NCBI GenBank assembly: GCA_002964805.2
Contig: PUDQ02000001.1
Coordinates: forward strand, 6,658,001 to 6,722,000
Reading direction: 5' to 3'
Source of the DNA: Trametes villosa
Taxonomy: Eukaryota > Basidiomycota > Agaricomycetes > Polyporales > Polyporaceae
DNA length: 64,000 bases
The translations under genes and the position numbers were made by a program. This document shows positions 1-11,203 of this stretch, in pieces; the first letter of the stretch is position 1, and every line of letters begins with the position of its first letter. The notes below the pieces were generated by a model. The model worked only from the letters and a program-made list of their open reading frames with translations. It did not search any database and was not told the origin of the DNA.

Positions 1-180
1 TATTCAGCTGGAGGAAACACTTGAAATCCACGCACTCGAGCCGCGACTTTGCAGTCACGCGCCTTCATGTACCTCCTATGATCTCCGTTCATGATGGTAA
101 TTCCCGCATACTGGCTACATTGTGAGTCAAATCTCTGTTTCATCAGTCAGCCTACGCCCCTCTGTCCCCTTGGACGAGCT

Positions 181-1130
181 TTAGAACGGCCGCCCAGCCC
201 TAATTGCCTTCGCCGCCTCGCTCTGCGCTTCGTTTCTCAGGTACCGTGCGTAGCTATCGGCGTAGCGCTCTTTGTCCTGTACGCCGTGAGTCACTAATGT
301 GAGCCTACACAAATACGTACTTAGGGAAACGAGAAGACGTACGCTCTGTGTCTTCCGCACGCTATCACGCGTCTCGAGTGCCTCCGCGTACACCTTCCAC
401 GCGCTGCCGGCTGCGTCTCTGGAGTACTCGCGGTGCTCGGCGAGGATGTAGTCCCTCACAACCCACGGCGCGAGCGCGACATCGACTAGCGTGAATTGGT
501 CCCCGAGGAAATACGGGCCCTTGACCTTCTCGGCCAGGGTGCGCAGGCTCTTGTAGAGGTCCCCGAGGTGCTCCTTCTGCTTGTCCGGCTCTTGCTCCAT
601 GACGAGCCGGAAGAACGTGGGCACGATCTGCTTCGAGACGTGATCGAGCCAGAGGCGGACATAGGCGCGGTCGAACGGGTCGTCGGTGAGGAGATGCGGC
701 TTGTGCTCCGGGAACGCGTCCTCGAGGAACTCGCAGATGATGAGCGACTCGTACTACAGGGCCTTGCCCTTGTACTCGATCGCGGGGACGAGGCCCTTGG
801 GGTTGATTTCTGCCAGGTTTGCGTGAGCAACCTTCGCGGAGAGCAGATATCGAGATGCGCGCCAACGTACCGAGGAAGTGCTTCTCCTTCTTGTACGGGT
901 TCACTTCCTTGTACTGATAGGCAATCCCTTTCTCCTCGAGCGCAATCCATGCACGCTGGACGTATGGGCAGAACTGCAGGAAGTCGCTTCAGCTTTCCGT
1001 CCAACTTTAGAGTATCTGCGATACTACTTACCCATCCCGCGTAGAACACCAGGTCTTGCGGACCCTCGTGCTCCTCCACCGTCTTCGCCGCCGCCCCCGT
1101 CGCATGGGAATGAATGTCCACGTTGCTCAT
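181..1130 (-). CDS. Omega-class glutathione S-transferase with an in-frame TAG
   Basis: Predicted to conjugate or reduce substrates with glutathione in the cytosol. Four exons join cleanly: 1130-1032, 973-871, 809-343 and 276-181, giving 253 residues plus one internal stop. The thioredoxin-like N half carries the omega-type FCPYVQR motif (catalytic Cys) at the start of exon 2, then EINPKGLVPAIEY and the YESLIICEFLE glutathione-site segment; the helical C half contains YFLGDQFTLVDVALAPW and ends RNEAQSEAAKA. The start is the only Met before the conserved FYAGW block and has a TATA box upstream. Between KGKAL and YESLI a TAG (754-756) stands as one extra codon; all splice sites and the rest of the frame are intact. 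Without the extra triplet the protein would be full length. Family assignment is firm; whether the gene works is not. A sequencing or assembly error remains possible. Confidence 0.82.
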
Positions 1131-2276
1131 AGTCTCCTGATTGTGCGCAAGCTCAAGGTCCTGTGTGTATACCAGAGCTGCAGGGAGAGTTGAGAACCCC
1201 CGGTCTGAGAACGGGCATGCTTCGCTATATATACTCGCGCAGAGAGAGGGGCGCTCCTCATGTGTTTCGGAGTGTAGGCTTGATGACATAGCTACACGGC
1301 CACATACAGTCAGCATGCGAACCTACAACAATCTCGTCATCGCCATGCACACGCCGAGGACCTCAATTGCGCGGGTTCGCGGTGTCCGGTGATGCCGTCG
1401 GACTCGGTGCGGCGCCTGCTACCTTACGGACATGTACGCTGCAGTAGCACATGCATGAACTCGGCGGTCAATGTGTGTGCGACTGGCGGTGCACGATGAC
1501 AGAGGGTCATATGCAACGGAATGTATGTATATGCAGGTGGGACGCAAGAGATTACAGTAACAGCAGATTATGTACAGCAGCTGAGCCGTGCGTGGTATTT
1601 ATGAGATGTCAGGATATGAAACGAACATTGCGATGATCTGAGTCCGCAATACAACAGCGGGAGAAATCCAGGGTATGCAACACAACGTGTGGGTGGGGAT
1701 GAGCAGGGGACGATATAAGAGAACATGGATGGTAGCATGGTGAAGGTGCCCCGTAAACGCGGATGCCCGGCGAAGAGACCTTGTGCGAGCTGTGCGAGCG
1801 TCGTGGGACTCGATGGCGCGGCAGTCAAGGACACACTGGAGGCTGGGTCGTTCAACGCCCCGCGCCTCCTGCCTCGCGCGCAGGACAGAGGAGATGAGAC
1901 AAAGCGGGGTGGATAGAAGGACCGGCGTCGTCGCGTACTGAGGATGGCGGTCGTTGCTATGCCGGGGACGCGATCGCATAACGACAAGAGAGGGGGGCGC
2001 GCTCCGCAGGAGACCTGCCTCGTATGGAAGATCACACAACACGCGCAACCGCGGGCAAGATGGGGACGACGGCGGCGGGCGGAGGATGTAGAGCCAAGGA
2101 TGATGCGGGGGGCGGACCAGGCAGGAGCAGCGCCGCCGATGACGTTCAATACGATGCAGGGATACACGTGAGCTTGTGTGCCACGATGAAATGGGAGGAA
2201 TAGAGGGGCGGAATTGGCGGAGGAGAGACGCGAACACGATGAGTCTTGTTCCTCGACAGGAAGGAGACGACGGTCT
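1131..2276. other. Intergenic: GST promoter and 3' flank of kinase remnant
   Basis: No coding exon recognised. Long overlapping minus-strand open frames between 1568 and 2344 have Ser/Arg/Pro-rich compositions, lack splice-consistent partners and resemble no family I know. Apart from the GST TATA box nothing functional is visible. Confidence 0.4.
1226..1233 (-). promoter_or_regulatory. TATA box of the GST gene
   Basis: A perfect TATATATA octamer, read on the minus strand, lies about 95 nt upstream of the GST start codon, a normal distance for a TATA-driven fungal promoter. It supports the chosen start and suggests inducible expression, as is common for detoxification genes. Confidence 0.5.
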
Positions 2277-3353
2277 TCACAAGGGCCCGGGCTTGCTCCG
2301 CTTCGTGGACCTTCCACTCGGAGCCTCGTCCATGGTCGACGCATCGCGCTTCGAGCCCTTCGGGACTGGATCCTCCGTGATAGTAGATCCGCGCTCGATC
2401 TTCCTGCCCTCGCACCGATCGGCGTCAGGCCAGGGCCGCTTCTTCAACACCGCTGCAATCGCCCTCATCATAGGCTTGTGGCCCTCCAGGTTCTTCGCGA
2501 GCTCTTCTAGTTGCGTGCGCGAAAGCTGCCGAGGTCCATAAAACTCCGAGTCCTGCCCAGAAGAGCTGAATGAGGACGTAGCCGTCTGCGCAAGTGAGGG
2601 TGTGTTCTGGATCGCTTTGAGGGGATCGGTCTCCTGGGTCGCCTGTCGCACGAACTCACGCAACTCCTTCAAGAGGTCGTCTTCTTCGTTTTGGCTGTCC
2701 TCGTCGCTGTCGTCGTTGTCTTGCAGCTTGTCACGAGTCTGCTGTAAGACATACTGTGCGCTGAACCAGGAAAGGAGGGTGTTCAGAAGGCGATTCAGCG
2801 GGTGCGCCCTGTTCTCATTGCCCTTGCCCGGCCAAACGAATCGGAAACTGATTGCGACGTTATCTTGGACTGTTTCGTCGTCTGCGTACACTGAGAGGTC
2901 TATGCGGCCCTGAGACATGGAAGACCTCTTAAAATGTCCGCAGCGGTGTCCTTCGACGTGCGGGCAGTGATCGTCGAAGAAGTCGTAAAGCAAGCGAGGA
3001 ACCTCAGAGTCGGGGCAGTTGTGCGGGAGCAGACGGATAGCGAGGTTGAGAAGAACGTGGAAGAACGACTCCAGCTCATCTTGGACGGTGGTCGTCTTGA
3101 AGCGGTGATTGAGTGCCGCAACCGATGCAAACTGCCAGGTGATCTTCCGGTGCATGGTATGGCGTAGCTCGTCGCAAATCTCGGCTACGCTCCCTTTAGT
3201 CACTGCGTGTTGGGCGTACGAACGGAAACCCCCACTGGGATAGTCTTCAATGCGAGGGGCAAGTTCCGGATCAGCCACTCAGGAAGGGAAGGAAAACGCA
3301 ACATACCAAGGATAAGCTCGAGTCTTATATGCTCGTACTCGAGATTTTCGCTA
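2277..3353 (-). pseudogene. 5'-truncated FunK1-type protein kinase (C-terminal part)
   Basis: The 3278-2277 frame encodes the C-terminal part of a FunK1 kinase, a family expanded in Agaricomycetes. Visible hallmarks are the DPELA segment (equivalent to the family's D-W-D-L-A magnesium loop), ITWQFASVAAL (T-W-x-F-M-S activation segment), then DELESFFHVLL and LLYDFFDD, and an acidic middle followed by a Lys/Arg-rich tail ending STKRSKPGPL. A short upstream exon at 3353-3307 (SENLEYEHIRLEL) fits the piece following the catalytic HRD, but joining it needs a 29-nt intron (3306-3278), shorter than other introns here. No N-terminal lobe or HRD exon is found further upstream on this strand. I read this as a kinase remnant lacking its ATP-binding lobe and catalytic loop; a gene truncated by local rearrangement is the alternative. 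Confidence 0.65.
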
Positions 3354-5028
3354 CTGTGCGTGTTATTGTTGTCACGATGTGGTAAGGGAGTAGGACTGAG
3401 TACTGATGAGGGGCGCACGAGGGTGGTGGTGGCTAAGTTGTACTGTGGAAGGCGCCGAGCTGGTGGAGGGTCTGCGCAGTCACGGAAGATACAAAGCAAG
3501 CTAACAGCGGTCATTGTGGCTATGCTAGCATGCCTTGATAGTTTACTTACCTAGTATTACTCGGCACAGCCACTTCAATGTCTGATCAACGCTCGCGAAA
3601 TCAAGTTCAACTGCTATTCAGCATGTGGGGTATTTGAAGGGTTCTAGACATTGAACACAGTCGGTACTTCAGCGTGTAGAGAGTAGGCATGAATATCAAG
3701 GATCTGTCTCAGAACACAGAGCAAGAAAGAGCGTTTAACGCCTCGACTCGAAGTTACATCGAGGTAGCATGGCACCGGCACTGGCACCTCAAGAACACCA
3801 AGCGTGCACCTCAGCACTTGTTGAGCCCCCAGCGCCACACTAAGCTCTTCGTTCCTACGATAGGTCATCGCAGCATCAAATACGCTCAGAGGGCTGTAAG
3901 GATTTGTGGATATTCACAACGCTCCGAATTTGAGTCCTCCAGGCGGCCAGGTACTCCGTCTTCCTTAGCCGCCATCTTAACTTGAACCCGCCCCTGCGCG
4001 TATCCATGACACATTCGTAACGAGCAAGATCTGTGGACATAGGTCTAATCTTACATAGTATATTGCCTATTCACTGAGCATAGTATAATGCATCGAAGAG
4101 GGGCACCACTGGAGAAACTCATAACCTAAGGACGGGTACGCACCCCTTCGGATTGGACTTCAAAACGCTCCCTCGGATGCCTTCTCCTCGGATGCTGTTC
4201 CGACCAAAAATATCCATCTAATTCTTCACTCACGCGTGTCATTCTGCTTTGAGATACGCCGCTCTCATAGAGTATCCCTTGACTCGGCGGTTACGTTCCT
4301 GTATCGAGGGTTCCAGCACAACGAGGTAAGCATACTGCGCCCCGCGATATCCCATACCACCGTCATTGGCAGCGCCATGGGGCAACGCACCGTTGCGTTC
4401 TGTCCGCGTTTCGCTGGTGCCATTCATCGCACGTGGACGCAGATCAAGAAGCAGAAGCCGGTTGGGCCTGGCCGGTCGCTGTGTCTGCCAGGAAAGCGGC
4501 CTGTGCGCAGAGCTTCGCGGATACAGAGCGGTCCGCACCTTGTCTGCGAGGAGACAGCGTGTGTAGGCGACGTACTGCGTACGGTGCTTCGGCCCTTCGA
4601 TTGAAGCGGTTTGAGTTCTTGGGTGTGCTTGAAGCTGCGACTTCGTTCCTGGTCCGAGCCCTAGCTTATCTGTGGGATATACAACTGAATATCAATCGTG
4701 AGGCGAGAGTTTCACCACGGCCATATAGTCAGCCTAAGTCAGGGGTATAGTAGAGCGATGCGCTCAGTGTAGAACTTGTGAGTTCAGAGTCACGTCCCTC
4801 TGGAGACATGTACCGCAGCTACGCTGCAGCGCAGGCTAGCGGCGCTCCTAGAATCTACTTGACACTTCAGCCCTACTTGACAACTGAAATGTGAGCTTCC
4901 AAGCCACCCCAAACCTTCGTAGTCGAAGCAATGCTTAGGGGCATCACGTTACGTCCTACAGAAGGTAATGCGCCGCACGGACCATCGGACCCGATACATG
5001 GCATGGATCTGTCTCCTGAGCTCATAGC
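3354..5028. other. Intergenic, no supported gene
   Basis: Open frames at 3689-3985 (+), 3644-3868 (-), 4236-4750 (+) and 4239-4538 (-) overlap each other, carry no recognisable domain and do not link by splice sites. The stretch could hold the lost 5' portion of the kinase but no conserved block of that family is readable in it. Confidence 0.35.
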
Positions 5029-5279
5029 TCAATGCTCCCACAGAGACGAAACGAGGTGGTCGTGTGATGCGGCCAACACGAAGCTGCCTTGTTCGCGCTT
5101 TGACACAACCTTGCGCTGCTTCTCATTGAGCCATATCCGTGAACGCGCCCGGATGTGCGTGTGCAGCATCACCTTCTCTTCGGCCTCTGTGGCGTTCTGC
5201 TGGTAAAGGTTCAGTCACGAATCCAACGTGCCGCTTCGAAAGAGCATGGAACTTGACGTACGGGGTGTGCACGTCCCAT
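5029..5279 (-). CDS. Possible two-exon small hypothetical protein
   Basis: A 63-residue product is obtained from exon 5279-5262 (MGRAHP) and exon 5202-5029, joined by a 59-nt intron with donor GTACGT, a CTGAAC branch-like site and acceptor TTACCAG. The second exon has a protein-like composition, with charged residues alternating with hydrophobic ones (for example RSRIWLNEKQRKVVSK), and ends in LVSSLWEH. No family is recognised. It would be transcribed divergently from the metallothionein. The reading is weak because the frame is short and rests on splice signals alone; it may be part of a larger gene or chance. Confidence 0.22.
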
Positions 5280-5551
5280 GAGTCACCGCCAAGGCAGGAG
5301 TCCCTGTTACCCTGGTCCCCCGTATGCGGGACATCCAAGCTCCCTGCGCTATCTCCCACCGTATCGACCATCTCACCTACCTGAACGCGCGCTCATGTGC
5401 CTCGGTCAACTCTTGGAAATGGAACGTGGCCCGAATTCGCGTCGGCCGCAGCATCGATCACGGTCAAGAGTGCGCGTCCCGGCACGCCCCGCCACTGCCC
5501 ACGTCTCGGGACCGTTTCTGCGACGTCACCGGCTTGTCCCAGCCACCGGGT

Positions 5552-5560
5552 GTATATATA
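5552..5560 (+). promoter_or_regulatory. TATA box of the metallothionein gene
   Basis: A TATATATAC stretch followed by CCCCTATAACCCC lies about 90 nt upstream of the metallothionein ATG, and the intervening leader is pyrimidine-rich, as in highly expressed basidiomycete genes. A GACGTCAC motif lies about 30 nt further upstream; whether it is metal-responsive cannot be told from sequence. Confidence 0.5.
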
Positions 5561-5645
5561 CCCCTATAACCCCTCTCCAACTCTCCAGTCCTTCGAGACA
5601 ACCTACCTCCCACCACCACCTTCGCCAACCACCATACTCTTCGCC

Positions 5646-5960
5646 ATGGCCAACACCTGCACCTGCCAGAACGCTTGCAGGTACGGCCACACCCCCTGTC
5701 CAAGCTCATAGTGCTTCACTCACCGGCTCGTCATACTCAACAGCGCCTGCGGCCCTTCGGGCACTGGCTGCGCGTGCCCCTCGGGCAAGTGCAACTGCCA
5801 GAACTGCGTCAACCGCGCCAACTCGGTGGGCACCTCTTCCCCATACCTGTGTTCGGCGGGCGTTGCGCGCTGACGATGCCTCAACTGACAGTGCGGCTGC
5901 GACGGTGCCAGCGAGTGCACTTGTGCCAAGGAGGGCAAGGCTTGCTCGTGCGGCAAGTGA
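5646..5960 (+). CDS. Metallothionein (61 residues, 15 cysteines)
   Basis: Small cytosolic metal-binding protein expected to chelate Cu(I), Zn or Cd. Three exons, 5646-5680, 5744-5825 and 5892-5960, join in frame through introns of 63 and 66 nt. The product begins MANTCTCQNAC, continues with CACPSGKCNCQNC and ends CTCAKEGKACSCGK. It contains 15 Cys, mostly in C-x-C pairs, with no aromatic residue or His, which is diagnostic. Cysteines fall in an N-terminal cluster (residues 5-14), a middle cluster (21-33) and a C-terminal cluster (40-59). The first exon alone reads MANTCTCQNAC and then runs into a stop in the intron, so the gene is easily missed by ORF scanning. An alternative donor six codons earlier in exon 2 (at 5808) is possible but matches the consensus less well. 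A TATA box lies upstream. Confidence in family is high; metal specificity is unknown. Confidence 0.87.
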
Positions 5961-6449
5961 TTCGCCGTCGAAGGCGGCCGCACCTCGAGTTCCCGAACGC
6001 CCCAGGGTTGATGAGGGTTGATGTTGTCTGCCAGCGATATGTGGGGTCATGTGTATCAGTAGTCGACGTCGTCGAGCATTGTAGTGTGTGTACTGTGTAT
6101 TGCAAACATACCTTGCGGCGGGTGTGAAATCGTTCGCAGCCGGAGGTCTTGAGAGCAGACGCTTTTGACAGTGGCCTACCTGCTCATTGCTGGCTACGAT
6201 GAGACATGGCATATGAGATGCACGCAACATCCGTATATCCGCGCACCCCAGGTTGCCTTAGTAGGTCGGTCGTCTCCGTATCACACCTTGAGACAACTAC
6301 GGAAGCCTAAGCCTGACAGTGAACATCGCGTTGCTATCTACAACTGCAAAAGGCTTTAGTAGCGCAGTGGTGCGACAGTACCCAAACGAGGACGTACCAG
6401 TACCAAGAACGGACGGGTATCGAAACGCAACCTCTCACTCCCATTCACC
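5961..6449. other. Convergent 3' region between metallothionein and TRAPPC11
   Basis: Both flanking genes end here. No additional coding exon, repeat or RNA gene is recognised; it presumably holds the two 3' untranslated regions and polyadenylation signals. Confidence 0.4.
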
Positions 6450-9400
6450 TCACGGTACAACCAACACCCACGCATCGTGCCCCTTCACGACCTGCACCTC
6501 CTGTCCCTCCTCGTCGAGCACACGTTCCGGCCGGCCGTCCCACCGCACGTCCACGATCTCGACCTCGTCGCCCTCCGACTGAGCGCCCTCCGGACCACCC
6601 GCCGGTGCTCCAGCGAGCTGGACCGCGCTGCGTCGATCGAGCACCTTTACGTGCGGGACGCGGACGAGACCGCACTGAATCGGGATGAGGTTCCACGTGA
6701 GCGCATCCTCCTGTCCAGGGAGGAGCACGGGCATGCGGCCGTGCCGAAGCCCCGCGATGACGAACGCGTCCGCCGGGTCCGGCTCGAGCCGCACCGTCGC
6801 TGTCGCCGTGCGCGTCGGGTGCCTGTTCCGGAGCGTGAGGCGGAGCGCGATGGGTGTGTGCAGGCGCGCGGTGGTTGGCGCGTCCAGGAGCGCAATCAGC
6901 CCGTCCGAGGGCGGGAGGAGCGCAGGGAGCGGGAAGCGCGTGGACGAGAGTGAGCCGTGGCTGCCGTCGCGGAGAAGCCTGGGCGCATTTGGTCAGATGG
7001 CATACTGAAGAGAGCGGGGGCAAGCTACCTTCTCCATGTGACCTCATACTCTCCTGGTCCTGGGATGGGCACCTCTGGGTGCTCTTCGTCTGGGATGACG
7101 CTGATGCGACATCTGTCGCAGAACTCATCCCCGGCAAGCCATTCTGCGTTCCGTGAATATCAAGTACACCCAGATAGCGGAATGCACTCACCGCCGCTGA
7201 AGTCGTCTTGGTCCACGGAGCAGTCGATCACCTCTGCAGCCTCGGTGTCCTACAGGGACGTTGAGCTCCGGCACCCCTTCGATGTCTCCCTTGCGCACAC
7301 GCACCTTTCTATGCAATATGACACGCTCGACGACCAGTCCAGAAGGCGCCACAATCGACATCACACTGGTCACCACCGCCTCCACTGCCGCCGCGTCGTC
7401 CCTCTGACTGCCCTCGAACGTCGCGAGGTCAGCGAGGCCCGGTTGCGGCTTCGTCGGGCGCCTGTACGACACAGTATGCTCCGCCTGCACGGGCACCACC
7501 GTCGGAACGGCCAGCGTGCGCAGCGTCTCGCTCCGGTCCACCAGTGGCGGTGCGCCTGCGCTGGACGGGGAGGTGGGCGATGTGGGGGACGTAGGCGGCT
7601 GAGCGGTCGAGTGTGATTGCACGGAAATATCGATGATGCGCTCGCCGGCGGCACCGGTATTCGCGAGGTAGAGCTTCTTGAGGACGGACACCCCTGGGGA
7701 GAGCACGCCGCACGCAACAGCCTTGAGCAGGCTGGTAGAGCGCTGGTCGTCCATCGCGACATGGTTGACTGCACCACACATACAGTTAGCACGTGGAACG
7801 CAGGTGGAAGTACAGGAGAGCGCGTACCCGCTTCGTCGATCTCGGTGGGCTGAAGCAGCACATCGAGGACGACGTCCAGTTCCCGGTCGTCCAGGTTTGT
7901 GATGTTAATCTCGATCGGGAACTCTTCGCCAATGTACGCAGGCCCCTCGTGGGAGATCGCAACTTGTACCAGGTGGGGGCGGTAACGCACACGGACCGAG
8001 GAGTGGTCCTCGCGGCGGATGGGTACAAATCGTGGTGGGTCGACTGAGGACAACCAGCGGGGTGCGACGAGAGCATGTTCGAGCCGACTCGCCGCTGGGA
8101 TGATTGGCACTTCGATCCACCAGGAATTCACTTTGATGGTGAAGACCAGTTTCGATACCTGGCAGCGAGTGTGAGCATAACAACAGGGTGCCCCCGTCCG
8201 AAGCACGCACCGATAGGTGCATCGGCAACGCCGAAGAGATGCTTCCCGTAAACACGACTGTTGATCCGGGGCCCCATTGAAGGGCAGCTTCAATCTCTGC
8301 CTGTTCTGTGGGCGCGGGTGCGACAACTACCTGACCCAACTCAAATCGCTGCACCGGAGGTATCTCGGCGTCTGGGTCGGGCTGGTGGTGTTTGACGATA
8401 ACCGGAGGTGCATCGCCGCTGAAATGGATGGCGAGCTGGGTGAAGGGTATCGAAGACAGGGAAACATTGGGTTGGGAGGCGAGGAGGATCTGGAAGCGCG
8501 CTTGCTCGCCCACGTCGATCTCGTGGTCCCAGAAGACCACCGATGCATCCACTGCACAAATTCTGGTCAGCGATGCCCCATGAGGACGTGGTACAGGACT
8601 TACGAATGGACTTCGACTCTGAAAGGTCGACTACGAGGGGCTCGTCTGTGGCTGACGGCACGGTGCTCTGTATACACATTAGAAACAAATCTGGCGAAGT
8701 GTACTTGTGCGGTACGCTTACCTGTAGGACAGCGAGCAAATCGTCCTGCAGCGTGTCCGGGTCGTCTACCGATGCGTCTGCGCCTGAGCGCATGTCAAAT
8801 TCGCAATGTGATCCTCGATGCAGGCATATTCAACGCACCATATCCAAGCATCTCGATCAACAGCTTCACGCTAAGCTCCATATCGCCGAGTTGTTGAGCG
8901 CACGCATACCACTGCGAGAGCAGCGGGTGCAACAGCGACTCCCAGCTTTCCCTTCGGTACGTCTTCGCGATACGCTCGAAGAACCTGCGCGACGGCATGA
9001 ACACCATCGCCGACTGGTATGCAGATACAGGACGTACCTGACAGCCATGTCGAACTTCCCCGACTCGTAGTACGTCTGCGCGATGCGGTACGCTATCCAC
9101 AGCGTCAAGCGACCCGGGTTCTGCGCATTCTGCGGGCTCCACTTCTTGAAGAGCTCGTATGCGCGGGTGTAGAGCTAGAAGCATGTCTGCTCAATGCCGT
9201 GTCAGGCGCGTAAATTGGGGCCACGAACCTCCAAAACGATGGCCAAATGGTCGACCTTCTTCTCGTTCGCGAAGCCCGGCGAGTTCGTCAGCTGGCCTTC
9301 TCCCTAGATCAAAATGTCAAAGACTTCCTACGACGCCCATGAGGATCGTTATTACCTCTGTCTCAAGCACCGCCATGAACCGTTCGCGTCTCCGCTCCGT

Positions 9401-11133
9401 ACACCGCGCCGCCATGTAGTAATAGAACCCAGGGTGCTGCAGGGCCTGGTTCGGGTTCAGGCCGAGTACGCGCATCGCTTCCAGCCCCATCTGCGAGGCT
9501 TCCAAGGATTGCGCCGCGAGTGCAGCGGCAGACGGTGCAGGCGGCGGGTAAGCCGAAGGGATCTTCAAGCTGGAGCGGGTGCCTTGCTCGAGCAACTCCG
9601 CGAACACACGGTGTCTGAACGCGTCGTCAGCGACAGGTATGGGGGAGGGAGAGCGAGAAATCAACTGACTGCCGCGCGAGCCAACTCCAAAACTCGAACG
9701 TCTCCTCGCCGATGCCCCAGCCGCGCGAGAAGTCCGCGAACTTGCGCATGTGGCTGTTCTGGTGCGACAGCGCGAGCGCGTGTTCGTTGTTGTACAAGTA
9801 GAGCTTCACAATCTGGTATAAGGAGTATCCACGCGTTAGCGGAGGGGGATTCCGGTCAGGACCTCGGCCCGTACCTTGACGTTGATGCAGTCTGCAAGCA
9901 CCTTCGCCTCTGCCCAGCGCTTGGTACGAGGAGGGAGGATCGCAGTAGAGCCGAACATAATGATGAGCGTCGAGTAGGCGTCCTGGTAATGCCTAGACAG
10001 CAGAAAGTCAAGCAACGCCATGTCCACCGATCATGCCGCACGTACTTCAGCGCGACCTGGTCTTCTCCTCGAAACTCGGCGAAGCACGCCATCTTGTATT
10101 CGTACCTGACGGTCCATCCTTCAGGTCGTAGTGGCCTAACGATACCAGCACTGGCCATCGGAGATATTGGGAGCTGATACGAAGCCGCTTGGGAGTGACG
10201 ATTGCGTTTCCGCCTCACACGTTTGGAGTGATTGGTGTAGTATTCTAACGCGGGCTCCCACAGTGCGTCCTGCAAGCTACTCGATACCGTTAATCCCAGG
10301 CCGCGGGTGGAAAGGTTATGACGTACCTGCGTACGAAGTCCCCAATCTCGGCAGGTGAGACGGGGCTCAGCACGAAGAGTGCCGCGCGCGGGTCCAGTCC
10401 ACTCTGCCTCCGTATGTAGGTGAGTCGTCCATCCAGAGCAGGCTCGTCTGATGATAGGTTAGTCGAAGCTCGCGGCGTACCTATCTGCTTTAACCTACCA
10501 AGCATTTTCCGACTAGCCATGAGCACGACCGTTAATTTTAAGCTGCGGTCGTTTGTGCTCTTCTTGCGCTGGGCAATGTCGGCCGCAAGTTCGGTGTCCC
10601 TTCGCTTCTCTTCGGCCTCACGTTCGCGCTCTGTTTGTCCCGGCTGGAGCGGAGGCGACTCGTATATGCGCATGAACATGACGAACACCGAAGGGACGAG
10701 AGTGGTGTGCTTGCGAATCCATATAGGTGCGATGATCCCGTCAGGATATAAGGGGGATGTGGGGGTCAATGGGGAGAGGGGGGAGTGCGATGAACTGTAT
10801 TGTGGATCTTCTGGACGGAGCATTTTGCGAGGCGGGAACGGGACATCCTAAGATGTTGTCACATACTGGTCTCAATTGACGGCTGTAGAGACGCACCTTG
10901 TCCACCAGAACTACTTGGAAGGTCTTGGACTTCTCCGGCTGCCAGATTGCCACCTTTCGCTGCGATACCAGCGCGTCCCTAAGTCTGAGGGAGAGAACTT
11001 GGAAGGGATCTTGTCTGGGTGTCTGCGGAGTCGAAGGAGTAGCGGGGGCATTCGCTGGGGTATGCACGTCTAGCCCGGCCACAAACATGACTGGTGCTAA
11101 CTGCACAAGCAGTTCTGGAGGATACGAGTTCAT
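6450..11133 (-). CDS. TRAPPC11 homologue (TRAPP trafficking complex subunit, foie-gras/gryzun)
   Basis: Subunit of the TRAPP tethering complex acting in ER-Golgi traffic. The start MNSYPPELLVQLAPVMFVAGLD matches the conserved N terminus of TRAPPC11. The foie-gras region follows in several exons: SLKLTVVLMASRKML near 10500, EILG-type SPAEIGDFVRR near 10340, HNEHALALSHQ near 9780, LGLNPNQALQHPGFYYYMAA near 9450, and helical repeats ALLYTRAYELFKKWSPQNAQ and ESLLHPLLSQWYACAQQLGD between 9180 and 8840. The C-terminal gryzun part is beta-rich: VVFWDHEIDVGEQARFQILL (8540), FTIKVNSWW (8140), AISHEGPAYIGEEFPIEINI (7950) and the final exon ending GHDAWVLVVP. At least twelve short introns separate these blocks; two I checked join in phase (near 7030-6980 and at the start of the last exon). 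Roughly 1,200 residues are expected, in the family range. Exact exon borders in the middle remain approximate. Confidence 0.9.
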
Positions 11134-11203
11134 TCCGGCCGATCCGAGGGGGGTATGACACGGGCCGTCCGAAGAGTGCTAGTTAACACTGGAAACGAGC
11201 ACG

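Noticed and set aside
3361..3400. H-R-D triplet in a minus-strand frame upstream of the FunK1 remnant
   Set aside because: The surrounding residues (N-N-N-T-H) do not match the family catalytic loop, and an intron acceptor falls within it; likely chance.
6345..6420. tRNA-like A-box word (TAGCGCAGTGG)
   Set aside because: No B box or cloverleaf can be formed downstream.
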